DNA of 64,000 nucleotides from Geobacteraceae bacterium. GTDB taxonomy: Bacteria > Desulfobacterota > Desulfuromonadia > Geobacterales > Pseudopelobacteraceae. The stretch is from contig JADKKR010000007.1 in assembly GCA_016720395.1 (NCBI GenBank), forward strand, positions 127,080 to 191,079, written 5' to 3'. The translations under genes were made by a program, and so were the position numbers. Positions within the stretch are counted from its first letter, which is position 1, and every line of letters starts with the position of its first letter. Below are positions 26,018 through 35,727 of this stretch, in pieces. Under the pieces are notes generated by a model, which saw only the letters and a program-made list of their open reading frames with translations, was not told where the DNA came from and made no database searches.

Positions 26018-26862
26018 AATTACTTCCTCCTCGATTAGGTTCTACCTATTGGGTTTACCCCTGTCTATAAAGGGGACACACTGACGTTTCCTGAATGCTG
26101 CATCCATCTTAAGTTTTTACTCATCGCGATAATATCTAGGCTGAATTATAAATGCAATAAAAATAAATTCAATCCCTGCCGTCAAAAAACATTATCTGCC
26201 TAAAATAACAACTGCAACTGTGGTGATTTCACGTAAGCAACAAACACCGACACCATCCCGAACAGCCCTGATCACCGGCACATACAGCCCGGAAAGACGA
26301 TTTTAGCTGCTCCGGCAGGTTATTGGCGTGCCGGGAGCATTACTGCGAGAAAAATATATTATGCAATATTAATACCTGTTTTTTTGCCTGTTGAGGCACT
26401 TGCTAAATAAGTTCCTTGCACATAGTTTGCCAATGCCTTGACGGATACGGAGACAGCCTTACATATATTGCAGAGAGGCCCGGCTGCAGTCGACTCCCGG
26501 CCGTTTATCACACCACTCCCGGCAGCTGTTGTCTTATACGGAGACACATCGGCTGCACCGCGAGACAGCCGCCGGCACTATGCCCGCTCATGCGACGTTC
26601 CGTCTATCAAAAAATATTTGGCAAGTCGTTCCGCTCTTCTCTATACTCTAGGCGATGTTTGATCGGTCAGACAGGCGCATGCCGTTGATGGCTGAAACGT
26701 TTCACACAACATTCCCGCGATCAGCCGTGTAAAATCAACGATTCACGCAGTGTACTCTGCATTGCACCACGGCCTGCAACAAAACTTGCAGGCGCAATAA
26801 TCATTGCACGAACTATTATGTAGTATGCATTTCAAACGTCGCGGCATCCGGGAGGTAAAGAG
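26018..26862. other. 845-bp stretch without a confident gene
   Basis: Between the decayed secreted gene and the ankyrin lipoprotein gene no convincing gene is visible. A 62-codon minus-strand frame (26359-26547, GTG start, ending TGKKTGINIA) has coding-like composition but no recognisable domain and no good ribosome site. An imperfect GC hairpin (GCTCCGGCA with TGCCGGGAGC, about 26310-26339) lies beyond its end. ATACGGAGACA occurs twice about 90 bp apart inside that frame. The right part presumably contains the promoter of the ankyrin gene; no clear -35/-10 pair was found. Confidence 0.5.
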
Positions 26863-27735
26863 ATGGCTGTATTATTTCGCACTGTTACGGTCGGACTCGC
26901 AACCATCCTCGTTTTTGCTCTCCTGCTGTGCGGCTGTCAGGAGAAAAAGCCGGCTGCTCCGCCAGTGGAGGGGAAAAGCGAGGCGCAGCTGGACACGGAG
27001 TACCGCTCCATCCTGGCCGAGGCCGGGCTGTACACCGGCGGGCCAGCTACCCCGCCGGCCCAGATCGAACCGGCGGCTTACGGCACGGTGCTTCTGCTGG
27101 CTGCCGGGAATGGAAGCACGGAGATGCTCTCCCGCCTGCTGGGTGCCCGCAACGACATCAGCCTGAATGACCGCTATGATGGCCGCAGCCTGCTGCACGC
27201 GGCCGCCGCCAGCCTGAATGCGGCCAACTGCAATCTCCTGCTTGAGCGCGGATCCGACCCGAATGCCCAGGACAGTCTGGGACGGACACCGCTGCACCTG
27301 GTTGTCGCCCAGCCTCGCGGGGACGTGCTGGCGCGGCTGCTGCTCTCGCGGGGTGCCGCTGTCGACCTCCGCGATGAGCAGGGCCTGACACCGCTGCTGA
27401 CAACTGCCCCGGCCAGTGTCAGGCTGCTGATCGACAAGGGTGCCGACGTTTCGGCCCGGGACAGGCTGGGCAATTCGGCGCTCCATTGGGCTGTCTACCG
27501 CAAGGGATATGAACTGGCCGGGCTGCTGACAACCCCGGGGGCGCCGCTGGATATCCAGAACATCGCCGGGAAAACGCCTCTCCACCATGCGGTGGAACAG
27601 AACGACCTCCGGATGACGCAGCTGCTGATTACGGCCGGCGCCAGAACAGACATCGCCGATATAAGCGGAGTGACGCCGCTGCAGCTGGCGGAAAAAAGCA
27701 GCCAGATCAAGCTGCGGCAGGCCTTCGGGCTGTAA
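26863..27735 (+). CDS. Ankyrin-repeat lipoprotein
   Basis: 290 residues. The N-terminus is a lipoprotein signal (VFALLLCGC lipobox, acylated Cys near residue 24-26), followed by a Pro/Ala-rich linker. From about residue 75 to the end there are six ankyrin-like repeats with clear TPLH/LHAA consensus: GRSLLHAAAA, GRTPLHLVVA, GLTPLLTTA, GNSALHWAV, GKTPLHHAVE and GVTPLQLAE. It is probably a periplasmic or outer-membrane-anchored protein-binding scaffold. ATG 26863 has GGGAGG nine bases upstream. No partner is obvious nearby. The gene is GC-rich like the housekeeping genes, unlike the lasso cluster to its left. Confidence 0.88.
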   Translation: MAVLFRTVTVGLATILVFALLLCGCQEKKPAAPPVEGKSEAQLDTEYRSILAEAGLYTGGPATPPAQIEPAAYGTVLLLAAGNGSTEMLSRLLGARNDISLNDRYDGRSLLHAAAASLNAANCNLLLERGSDPNAQDSLGRTPLHLVVAQPRGDVLARLLLSRGAAVDLRDEQGLTPLLTTAPASVRLLIDKGADVSARDRLGNSALHWAVYRKGYELAGLLTTPGAPLDIQNIAGKTPLHHAVEQNDLRMTQLLITAGARTDIADISGVTPLQLAEKSSQIKLRQAFGL

Positions 27736-27754
27736 GTGACGTCGATTACCCAAG

Positions 27755-28228
27755 ATGCTTACCGGGGGGCTCGTGTCTGATAATTTTATGAGCGGTTTTC
27801 ACCGCGCTATATCCTTTGACGTGTCCCGAATTGCTGATAACCGGATCAGGCTGACCGCAACCATGCGCGACGTCTATCATGACATCCTGATCGAAGTGCT
27901 CGTGGATGCTGAGACCCTGATCATCGAGGCGCTGCAGGCCACCTTTTCGCGCTGCCCGGAGAAGGCCTGCCCCAACGCTGCCGGACGGCTGCAAAACCTG
28001 GTGGGGGTTGTCATCGGACGGGGGCTCAACAGAAGGGTCATCGATGCGCTGGGTGGCGGAGCCGGTTGCGGGAACCTGCGCGTCATGCTGCTCGGGCTGC
28101 TACCCCTGGCCATCAATGTCAAAGCGGCAGAAGGCTTTGACAGTGAAGAGGAGATGCTGGAAAGTGTCCGCAATAAGTTGCGCGGCAGCTGCGCCGGTTA
28201 CCCGGAGGATGATACGGGTCTGGCCTGA
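27755..28228 (+). CDS. DUF2889 family protein
   Basis: Up to 157 residues. The central part, FHRAISFDVSRIADNRIRLTATMRDVYHDI and CPNAAGRLQNLVGVVIGRGL followed by GGGAGCGNLRVMLLGLLP, resembles the DUF2889 family, which has conserved Cys and Gly-Cys motifs and unknown function. The start is uncertain: ATG 27755, GTG 27773 (behind a GGGGGG run) and ATG 27788 are all in frame; conservation begins only at FHRAI. It follows the ankyrin gene by 19 bases and may be co-transcribed with it. Confidence 0.7.
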   Translation: MLTGGLVSDNFMSGFHRAISFDVSRIADNRIRLTATMRDVYHDILIEVLVDAETLIIEALQATFSRCPEKACPNAAGRLQNLVGVVIGRGLNRRVIDALGGGAGCGNLRVMLLGLLPLAINVKAAEGFDSEEEMLESVRNKLRGSCAGYPEDDTGLA

Positions 28229-28289
28229 GACTGCTGCGGGAAAAACCGGCAGCTATCGCTACTGTACTATATAGTTATGTAGATGCTGT

Positions 28290-28958
28290 TCAGCGCTGCA
28301 GAGCAGGATAGGTGCAAACGGGGTACACGGATTCGTGGTCCCCGTTTTCATTTCTGCGCAGGGCAAAATAGTCATCGGGGGTGTTGATATTGCGGAAGGA
28401 GTCGAAACCGGGGTCGATGGCAGCCACCCGCGTGCACTCGAAGTGCCGGACCCGGACCCGGGGAAAGAAGGAGATCAACCGACGTCGGCCGGCCAGCAGT
28501 GCTGCTTCCATGTGCGGCAGACAGGCCTTGCCGTACACGGCATGCAGCGGTTCCAGCCCCTGATCGCCCTCGGGGATGATGACATCGGCCTGCTGCCGTT
28601 GGGCCAGCAGGGCCCTGACCAGGGTGTCGTTGAGATAGGGCATGTCGCAGGCCACGGCAAAGATGTGGCCGGTGGCCGCATGATGCAGCCCGGCCTGCAG
28701 ACCGGCCAGGGCCCCCAGACCGGGGTGCAGGTCAGCGACCATGCGGCAGCCAAGGAAACGGTACTGCTCCGGGGTGTTGGTCACCAGCAGGACTTCGTCC
28801 AGCAGACCGGCCAGCTGACGGTGGATGGATTCGATGAAACGTCCGCCGCGATAGGGGAGCAGCGCCTTGTTGCTCCCCATGCGGCTGGACTGACCGCCGG
28901 CCAGGATGACACCGGTCACACCGGCTGACGGCACCGGATTTTCAGGACAGAAGATCAA
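28290..28958 (-). CDS. mobA: Molybdenum cofactor guanylyltransferase
   Basis: 222 residues. It has the nucleotidyltransferase signature GVILAGGQSSRMGSNKALLPY at residues 15-35, VTNTPEQYRFLGCRMVADLHPGLGALAGLQAGL, and FAVACDMPYLNDTLV with the metal-binding Asp. MobA attaches GMP to molybdopterin, forming the bis-MGD cofactor that formate dehydrogenases need. The start is TTG 28958, overlapping the stop codon of the membrane-subunit gene (TTGA), so it is the fourth gene of the formate dehydrogenase operon. This is a sensible pairing of enzyme and cofactor gene. Confidence 0.92.
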   Translation of the reverse strand: MIFCPENPVPSAGVTGVILAGGQSSRMGSNKALLPYRGGRFIESIHRQLAGLLDEVLLVTNTPEQYRFLGCRMVADLHPGLGALAGLQAGLHHAATGHIFAVACDMPYLNDTLVRALLAQRQQADVIIPEGDQGLEPLHAVYGKACLPHMEAALLAGRRRLISFFPRVRVRHFECTRVAAIDPGFDSFRNINTPDDYFALRRNENGDHESVYPVCTYPALQR

Positions 28959-30172
28959 TGGCCTGCCCCGGCGGCCTGAGTGTGGCCGTCGCCGGCTGCT
29001 GTCTTGCGGGCATGGTCGGGGATCGAATAATCGACCGTTTCGGGGTGATGCTCGAAGATCGGGAAATACTTGGCCAGCAGAACAAAGAACAATACGTGGG
29101 CGGCGATGATGCCGATCGTGACCAGGGATTCGATGATCGAAGGGTAATAGATCAACTGGTCAGGCTGTTCCATGCCGAACATGGAAACGTTGAAGCGGTT
29201 CAGCACCAGCCCGGCGATCACGAGCGATGCACCGCGCAGCTGCATGCGCTGGTCAACCCGGCAGGCCTTTTTCATGAACATGAACATCGGGACGATGACG
29301 CCGATGATGATCTCGGCCAGAAACAGCGCCAGCAGGCTGGGGCGGTCGAAGAGCGGACCGTGGGACAGGAGGAAGGTGGCGGGAAGCTTGACCACCAGGT
29401 AGGCGCCCAGCACCCAGGGCAGGATCCTGGTCAGGATCTCCAGCAGCTCGGATTCATCCGGCTGCCCCATGAAGCGGTGCACCATGGTCGCCTCCAGGAT
29501 GATGATCGAGATACCGGTAAAGATGGCCGACATCCAGAACAGCAGCGGCAGCAGCGGGTTGTACCAGAGGGCGTGCAGCTTGTCCACGGCGATCAGGAAG
29601 AAGGTCCCCAGGGAGGACTGGTGCAGGGTCGAGATGGATGCCGCCCCGATGACCAGCGGCATCTCCAGCCAGCGCAGCACCCGCAGCGGCACGTGGTAGC
29701 CGAACTTCTCGCAGACCGGCGAGAGGAATTCCAGGAAGAGTACGGTGGTGTAGGCCATGATGCACATGGAGACCTCGAACATGGGTGAATGCACGTTCCA
29801 GTAGACCATGGTGTGCCAGGCGCGCTGGGGCTGTCCCAGGTCCAGCAGCAGCCCGACGCTGACCAGCGAGTAGCCCAGGAAGCCGGTTACGATGGCCGGA
29901 CGCACCAGCGGTTCCAGCTTCTTGATGTGAAAGCAGTGCACGATGGCACCCAGGGTGAAGGCCCCGGCTGCCAGCGGCACGGCCGTCACGACGTCGAAGG
30001 AGATCCACAGCCCCCAGGGATAGACGTCGTTCAGGTTGGTGGTGACTCCCAGCCCCAGTACGAAACGCACCGCCGAAGCCAGCGCCCCCAGCACCACCAG
30101 GCCGATCATGAACTTGAGGAAATTGTGATAGCCCCGGATCTCATCTATGATAATGCGTGCGGCAGCGGTCAT
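28955..30172 (-). CDS. NrfD/HybB-type quinone-reactive membrane subunit of formate dehydrogenase
   Basis: 405 residues with about ten hydrophobic helices. The N-terminal part (FVLGLGVTTNLNDVYPWGLWISFDVVTAVPLAAGAF) and the helix IAVDKLHALWYNPLLPLLFWMSAIFTG are characteristic of the HybB/NrfD family, which lacks haem and passes electrons from an iron-sulfur subunit to menaquinone. It replaces the cytochrome b subunit of E. coli FdnI. The start overlaps the iron-sulfur gene stop codon (ATGA). The C-terminal tail after the last helix is hydrophilic and His/Ala-rich. Confidence 0.9.
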   Translation of the reverse strand: MTAAARIIIDEIRGYHNFLKFMIGLVVLGALASAVRFVLGLGVTTNLNDVYPWGLWISFDVVTAVPLAAGAFTLGAIVHCFHIKKLEPLVRPAIVTGFLGYSLVSVGLLLDLGQPQRAWHTMVYWNVHSPMFEVSMCIMAYTTVLFLEFLSPVCEKFGYHVPLRVLRWLEMPLVIGAASISTLHQSSLGTFFLIAVDKLHALWYNPLLPLLFWMSAIFTGISIIILEATMVHRFMGQPDESELLEILTRILPWVLGAYLVVKLPATFLLSHGPLFDRPSLLALFLAEIIIGVIVPMFMFMKKACRVDQRMQLRGASLVIAGLVLNRFNVSMFGMEQPDQLIYYPSIIESLVTIGIIAAHVLFFVLLAKYFPIFEHHPETVDYSIPDHARKTAAGDGHTQAAGAGH

Positions 30173-31032
30173 GGGCTGTCCTCCTTCGTCTCAACGTTCG
30201 TGGTTTCCGCTGGCAGCTTGCTGTTCTTGAAGAGCTCCTCCCTGCGGAGACGCTCCTTGCGGTGGGTGAACCAGGAGAGCAGCGACAGGCCGCCGCCCAC
30301 GGTCAGGAAGATGCCCGGCACCAGGCGCAGCGCCTGCCAGGTGTAGGAGGGCAGGGAACGCTTGGTGACCGGTTTGAAGCCCAGTTCATCCAGCGGCTGC
30401 TGTGTCAGGTAGAGAATACCGGTGCCGCCGGCCTCGTCCTTGCCGTAGATGGCATTGTGATAACGCTCCGGCCGGTTCTTGAGGCGCTTCTCGGCCTCCT
30501 TGATCATGTCGCCGCGGGTGCCGTAGGAGATGGCGGTCGGGCAGGCCGTGGCACAGGCCGGCTGCATGCCCTCCTTGATGCGGCTGTAGCAGCCGGTGCA
30601 TTTGCGCACCAGCGGGAAGGCCTTGCTCCATTCATACTTGGGTACGCCGAAGGGACAGGCGATCATGCAGAAACGGCAGCCGATGCAGCGGCCGGCGTCG
30701 TAGATCACCGGACCTTCGGCGGTCTTGACGAAGGCACCCACCGGACAGACCGATGCGCAGGCCGGCTCGTTGCAGTGCATGCACATCTCTTTGTAGAAGG
30801 CGAACTCATTCTGACCGTCCTTCTGGTAATCCTTGAACTTGACACGGGTGAAGGTGTACTCGGACATCAAGGGCGGATTCTGGTAGCCCTCCCCGCTGAA
30901 GAACGTCGTATCCTCGGCCTTGAGCTGGTTCCACTGCTTGCAGGCCACCTGGCAGCCGCGACAGCCGGTGCATTTGGTTGTGTCGATCAGGAATGATTTT
31001 GTCGTGTCAAAATTTACGGGTAGGGAACTCAT
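30169..31032 (-). CDS. fdnH: Formate dehydrogenase iron-sulfur subunit
   Basis: 287 residues. Four [4Fe-4S] binding groups are visible: CTGCRGCQVACKQW (about 21-34), CMHCNEPACASVCPVGA (84-100), CIGCRFCMIACPFGVP (117-132) and CTGCYSRIKEGMQPACATAC (142-161). A single C-terminal membrane anchor follows (ALRLVPGIFLTVGGGLSLLSW), then a basic tail. This is the FdnH/HybA-like beta subunit that wires the catalytic subunit to the membrane subunit on the periplasmic side. Start ATG 31032 overlaps the catalytic subunit stop (ATGA). It carries no Tat signal of its own, so it should be exported as a complex with the alpha subunit. Confidence 0.92.
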   Translation of the reverse strand: MSSLPVNFDTTKSFLIDTTKCTGCRGCQVACKQWNQLKAEDTTFFSGEGYQNPPLMSEYTFTRVKFKDYQKDGQNEFAFYKEMCMHCNEPACASVCPVGAFVKTAEGPVIYDAGRCIGCRFCMIACPFGVPKYEWSKAFPLVRKCTGCYSRIKEGMQPACATACPTAISYGTRGDMIKEAEKRLKNRPERYHNAIYGKDEAGGTGILYLTQQPLDELGFKPVTKRSLPSYTWQALRLVPGIFLTVGGGLSLLSWFTHRKERLRREELFKNSKLPAETTNVETKEDSP

Positions 31033-34000
31033 GCCTTGCTACCCCCTTTTTCGAGATTGCAGAGAAACGCCTTGAACTCGGGGATGCTGGTATTGGAACA
31101 ACCCACCGATGGAGTCAGAAGATTGGCGCTGTCGCCCGTGGACAGGCCGGCGTAGCCGAAGTGCCAGGGCATGCCGATCTGCTCGATCATCTTGCCTTCC
31201 ACGTTGAACGGCCTGAGGCGCGAGGTAACCAGGGCCATGGCCTCGATCGAGCCGCGCTCGGTGGTGACGCGCACCTTGTCACCCTTTTTGATACCCTTCT
31301 GCCGGGCCATGGTTTCGCTGATCTCCACGAACATATCCGGCACCAGTTCATTCAGCCAGGGCAGGCTGCGGGTCATGCCGCCGGTCTGCCAGTGCTCGGT
31401 CATGCGGTAGGTCGTACCGATGAAGGGGAATTTCTTCAGGTCGCTGGACACGTTTTTGGGAATCCGGACCCCCGGGCTGTTCTGCACCTTGGACAGCAGG
31501 TTGCGGGCCGGGCTCTCCACCGGTTCGTAATGCTCCGGGAAGGGACCGTCCTTCATGTCCAGCGCGTAGAGCCGGGCATGCCCTTCCGGCAGCATGATGA
31601 AGGGGTATTTGCCTTCCTTGTCGTCCTTCATCGGCGGCCAGGGGCCGTCGGGCACATCGCCCTTCCACTTCTTCTCCGCGGCATCCCAGGCGATGACGGG
31701 ACGCTTGGGATTGAACGGTTCGCCGGCCGGATTGACCGAGGCGCGGTTGTAGACGATGCGGCGGTTGACCGGCCAGCACCAGGACCATTTCGGGAACATG
31801 CCCAGGCCGCCCGGGTCGCTATTGTCCCGGCGGGCCATCTGGTTGCCGTCCTTGGTGTAGGAGCCGCTGTACAGCCAGCAGCCGCCTGTCGTGGAACCAT
31901 CTGCCATCAGGTATTTGAAAGCCGGTACCGGGTCGCCGGCCTTAAACTCCAGGGTTTTGTCCTTTTCGACCACGGTCACATCTTTGGTAAACGAGCCGTT
32001 GATCTCTTTGGCCACCAGGTGCACATCCGGTTCGTGACCGCTGCCGTAGTTCCAGGAGAGCCTGGTGATCGGATCCGGGAAGGCGCCCTTCTCTTTCGTA
32101 TAGAGCTCTTTGATGCGTTTGAAAAACTGGTCGATGATCCACAGGTCGCTCATGGATTCGCCCAGCGGTTCGACCGCCTTGTAGCGCCACTGGGCCCAGC
32201 GGCCCGAGTTGGAGATGGAACCTTCTTTTTCCACCGAGGATGCGGCCGGCAGCATGAAGACCTCGGTCTGGATGTCCTTGGGATCGACACCCGGGCGCTT
32301 CCAGAAGATCGAGGTCTCGGTCTCCCACAGGTCGACCGTCACCAGCCACTTCAGCTTGCCCAGGGCACTACGGGCATTGCCTGAGTCCGGCCCGCCCACC
32401 GCCGGGTTCATCCCCATGCAGACCAGCCCTTCCAGCTCACCCGCGCTCATCCGTTCCATGATCCTGCCGTAGGCATAGCTGCCCATGCGCTTGGGCAGGT
32501 AGGAGTAGCAGAAGTCGTTGGCGGCGGTGGCATTGTCGCCGTACCAGGCCTTGAGCAGGCTGGTGATGTATTTCGGTGTATTGCCCAGCCAGTTGGCGCT
32601 CTTGGAATCTTTGGTTTGAGGGGTCCATTTCTCGTTGTAGGCCTTGAGATCGACGTTGTCGAACTCCGGAGACTTGAGGTAGCCGGGCAGCAGATGGAAG
32701 AGCAGACCGTAGTCGGACGAACCCTGGACGTTGGATTCGCCGCGCAGGGCGTTGACCCCGCCGCCGGCGATGCCGATGTTGCCCAGCAGCATCTGCAGCA
32801 TGGCCACGGCCCGCACGTTCTGGGTGCCGTGGGTGGACTGGGTGATGCCCATGGCGTAGAGGATCGTGCCGGCCTTGTCCGGTCGGCCGGTGGCACAGAA
32901 ATTCTGGGCGACCTTGAGGTAGTCCTCCTTTTTGGTCCCGGTGATCGAGCAGACCATATCCACGGTGTAGCGCGAGTAGTGCTTCTTGAGCAGCTGGTAG
33001 ACGCTGCGCGGATTCTTCATGGACATGTCACGGCGCGGCTTGCCATCGGCACCGGTTTCGTAGGCCCAGGATTTCAGGTCATAGACCTTTTCCTGGTCAT
33101 CAAAGGAACAGAACAGGCCGTCTGCGAAATCGTACTTTTCGCCGATCAGGAAGGTGGCGTTGGTATACTCGCGCACGTACTCCTCGTGGATCAGGTTGTT
33201 CTGCAGGGCGTAGTTGATCATGCCCCCCAGGAAGGCGATGTCGGTGCCCGGCCGGACCTGGGCGTAGATGTCGGCCTTGGAGGCGCTGCGCGTGTAGCGC
33301 GGATCGACGACGATCAGCTTGCCGCCGTTGTCCATGGCCTCTTCGATCCACTTGAAGGAGATCGGGTGATTCTCGGCCGGGTTGCAGCCGATGATGAAGA
33401 TGCTGTCGCTGTTCTTCAGGTCAATCCAGTGATTCGTCATTGCCCCGCGTCCGAATGAAGCCGCCAGACCGGCGACTGTAGCGGAGTGTCATAACCGGGC
33501 CTGGTGTTCCAGCTGCCCGACCCCCATGGCCCGGGCAAACTTTGACCAGAGATAGCACTCCTCGTTGTCCAGCCCGGCCCCGCCGAAGAAGGCCATGCCG
33601 TCGGTGCGGTTGACGACGTATTCCCTGTTGTCCTTCTTGTTCAGCTCACTGGCCTTGAAGGACTTGTCGCGGGTCTCCTTCATGCGCATGGCGATGCGAC
33701 TGAGGGCCCAGTCCCAGGACTTTTCCTCGAACGTGGCCGAGCCGGGCGCCCGGTACATGACCTTCTGCAGGCGGCGCTCGTTGTTGGCGATCTGAAAGAG
33801 CGAGCTGCCCTTGGAGCAGAGCGCACCCTGGTTGATGGGGTGCTTGGGGTCGCCCTCGATATTGATGACCTTACCGTTTTTCGTATGCACCAGCAGGCCG
33901 CAGCCCACCGCGCAGAACGGACAGATGGTGGTGGTGGCCGTGAGCCCCTTGATGCGCGTTACCGGCGCATCGGCATTGGCCTGGCCCGGTGAGCTGCCAA

Positions 34001-34061
34001 GGGCGATGCCGGCTGCCGCCAGACCGCCCCCCTGTAAAAACTGCCTTCGTGACATTCCCAT
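31029..34061 (-). CDS. fdnG: Selenocysteine-containing formate dehydrogenase catalytic subunit
   Basis: 1010 residues when the in-frame TGA at 33489-33491 is read as selenocysteine (Sec191). The start is ATG 34061 with AAAGGAG upstream; it gives a Tat signal (MSRRQFLQGGG). Next is the [4Fe-4S] motif CPFCAVGC with a distal CSKG, then the active-site context EHQARL-U-HSATVAGLAASFGRG, which matches periplasmic Sec-type FdnG. The Mo/W-bis-MGD domains follow (NPAENHPISFKW, GGGVNALRGESNVQGSSD) and a C-terminal molydopterin-binding domain (KKGDKVRVTTERGSIEA). It oxidises formate to CO2 in the periplasm. The TGA would look like a gene break to ordinary gene callers. Confidence 0.95.
33450..33491 (-). 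promoter_or_regulatory. Bacterial SECIS element with Sec UGA codon
   Basis: Immediately after the TGA (33491-33489) the minus strand folds: TCCG (complement of 33482-33485) pairs with CGGA (complement of 33450-33453), and GTCGCC pairs with GGCGGC around a GGTCT apical loop (complement of 33466-33470). The GGTCT loop matches the SelB-binding loop of the E. coli fdhF element. This supports Sec insertion and not termination. Confidence 0.85.
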
Positions 34062-34132
34062 TGAACAGATACTCCTTTCGATATTCAAAACCGGCAAAAG
34101 TGCCCAATTTGATAAGTTCCGTGGCGTATACG

Positions 34133-34147
34133 GCAACGTATGTGCCA
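34133..34147 (-). promoter_or_regulatory. Sigma-54 promoter of the formate dehydrogenase operon
   Basis: The minus strand reads TGGCAC-ATACG-TTGC, a perfect match to the -24/-12 consensus (TGGCAC-N5-TTGC). It lies about 72 bases upstream of the fdnG start codon. A sigma-54 activator gene is divergently placed 225 bases away and is the obvious regulator. Confidence 0.85.
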
Positions 34148-34282
34148 ATCGCGCACGACCGGCAAAAATTATCGTATCCATCCGGATTACAACACGAATT
34201 GTTTTTTGGCAGGGAACCGCTGCACCGTAAAACGAAACATCGATTGCATCTTTTTGTCCCGTGACGTATCATTTTGTCTCGG

Positions 34283-34341
34283 GACCACCCCCGCCCTGAC
34301 GGGCACCCCCTCCTAATTTAGGAGGGGGATGGGGGGTGGTT
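34283..34341. repeat. C/G-run palindromic repeat, copy 1
   Basis: ACCACCCCC...CCCCCTCCTAATTTAGGAGGGGG...GGGGGGTGGT forms a long palindrome centred on TAATTTA at about 34316. Similar C-run palindromes occur at 38347-38392 and 42709-42826. It lies in the divergent region between fdnG and the sigma-54 activator and may also block read-through. Confidence 0.7.
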
Positions 34342-34371
34342 AGCCGTTCCCATCTGAACGAGGTGCCTCCC

Positions 34372-35727
34372 ATGCCGACCATTTACATCTGTGACGACGA
34401 AGCCGAGATCCTGCGCTACCTGGACAAACTCCTGCAGGCCAGCGGCTACCGGGTGGAGACCTTTGCCCGGGGAACTGACCTGCTGCTGCGCCTGGCGGCG
34501 GCGGAGGCCGTGCCGTGCGACGCGATCCTGCAGGATGTGCGCATGCCGGACATGGACGGCCTGCAGATCCTGGATCACATCGCCAAACGCCGGCCGGATA
34601 TCCCGGTGGTGATCATGACCGCCCACGGCACGATCGATGATGCCATCAGCGCCATCCGGCAGGGGGCCTACGATTACATCACCAAGCCCTTTCCCAAGGA
34701 AAAGCTGCTGGGGATGCTGGAGCGCCTGCTGGACCATCGCCGGCTGGTCCGGGAAAACCAGCAGCTGCGCGATGAGCTGCACCGCAGCGGCGCCGGCGGC
34801 GATGCCATCATCTTCCGCAGCCAGGCCTTCCGCGAGGTCTATGACCTGACCCTGCAGGTGGCCGAAAGCGACGCCAATATCCTGATCATGGGCGAATCGG
34901 GCACCGGAAAGGAACTGATCGCGGCGGCCCTGCACCGCAACAGCCCGCGCCGGGATCAGCCTTTCGTCTCGCTCAACTGTGCCGCCCTGTCGGACACCCT
35001 GCTGGAGAGCCAGCTGTTCGGCCATGTGCGCGGCGCCTTCACCGGCGCGGTCATGAACCAGAAAGGGCTGCTGGAAGAGGCCGACGGCGGGACCCTCTTT
35101 CTGGACGAGATCGGCGATGTCAGCCCGGCGGTCCAGGCCAAGCTCCTGCGGGTCACCCAGGAAAAGGACTTCATCGTGCTGGGTTCGACGCGGACCCGCA
35201 AGGTGGACGTGCGCTTCGTGGCCGCCACCAACAAGGACCTGATGAACGAGGTCAAGGAGGGGCGCTTCCGCGAAGACCTCTATTACCGCCTGAACGTGAT
35301 CTCCATCACCCTGCCCCCCCTGCGTGACCGCCGCGAGGATATCGAACCTCTGGCCCGGCACTTCCTGGCGGTCACCACCCGCCGCATGAAAAAGGATGTG
35401 CGCGATATCGACGCTGACGCCCTGCAGGCACTCCTGCAGTACGACTGGCCCGGCAATGTGCGCGAGCTGGAAAATGTCATCGAGCGGGCCGTGATCCTGG
35501 CCAGGAGCGGCGTGATCACCTCCGCGCTGCTGCCGCTCGGTGCGCGCCGCGAGACCTTCCCCATCACGACAAATGTCGCCCCGCTGGTCTCCCTGGACAA
35601 CATCGAGCGCCAGCACATAACGGCGATCCTCAAGGAGACCGGCTTCAACAAAAGCCGTGCGGCAGAGATCCTGGGAATCTCCCGCAAGACGCTGGACCGC
35701 AAGATCGCCGAGTACGGGCTGACATGA
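34372..35727 (+). CDS. Sigma-54-dependent response regulator (NtrC family)
   Basis: 451 residues from ATG 34372 (GAGG upstream); an ATG at 34336 would add 12 residues read from a repeat. The receiver domain has the acidic pocket at Asp8/Asp9 and phosphoacceptor Asp55 (AILQDVRMPDMDGL). The AAA+ domain follows: Walker A GESGTGKELIA, sigma-54 contact loop RGAFTGAV, Walker B GGTLFLDEIGD. A Fis-type helix-turn-helix ends the protein (NKSRAAEILGISRKTLDRKI). The stop overlaps the start of the histidine kinase gene. With a perfect sigma-54 promoter facing the other way in front of fdnG, it most likely activates formate dehydrogenase expression. Confidence 0.93.
   Translation: MPTIYICDDEAEILRYLDKLLQASGYRVETFARGTDLLLRLAAAEAVPCDAILQDVRMPDMDGLQILDHIAKRRPDIPVVIMTAHGTIDDAISAIRQGAYDYITKPFPKEKLLGMLERLLDHRRLVRENQQLRDELHRSGAGGDAIIFRSQAFREVYDLTLQVAESDANILIMGESGTGKELIAAALHRNSPRRDQPFVSLNCAALSDTLLESQLFGHVRGAFTGAVMNQKGLLEEADGGTLFLDEIGDVSPAVQAKLLRVTQEKDFIVLGSTRTRKVDVRFVAATNKDLMNEVKEGRFREDLYYRLNVISITLPPLRDRREDIEPLARHFLAVTTRRMKKDVRDIDADALQALLQYDWPGNVRELENVIERAVILARSGVITSALLPLGARRETFPITTNVAPLVSLDNIERQHITAILKETGFNKSRAAEILGISRKTLDRKIAEYGLT

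Noticed and set aside
26359..26547. Second RiPP precursor or small protein gene
   Set aside because: No good ribosome site, no recognisable leader or domain, and a start only at GTG; listed as non-coding stretch content instead.
33489..34061. A separate truncated formate dehydrogenase gene ending at TGA 33489
   Set aside because: The TGA has a SECIS hairpin directly behind it and the downstream frame continues the FdnG active-site sequence, so this is one selenoprotein gene.
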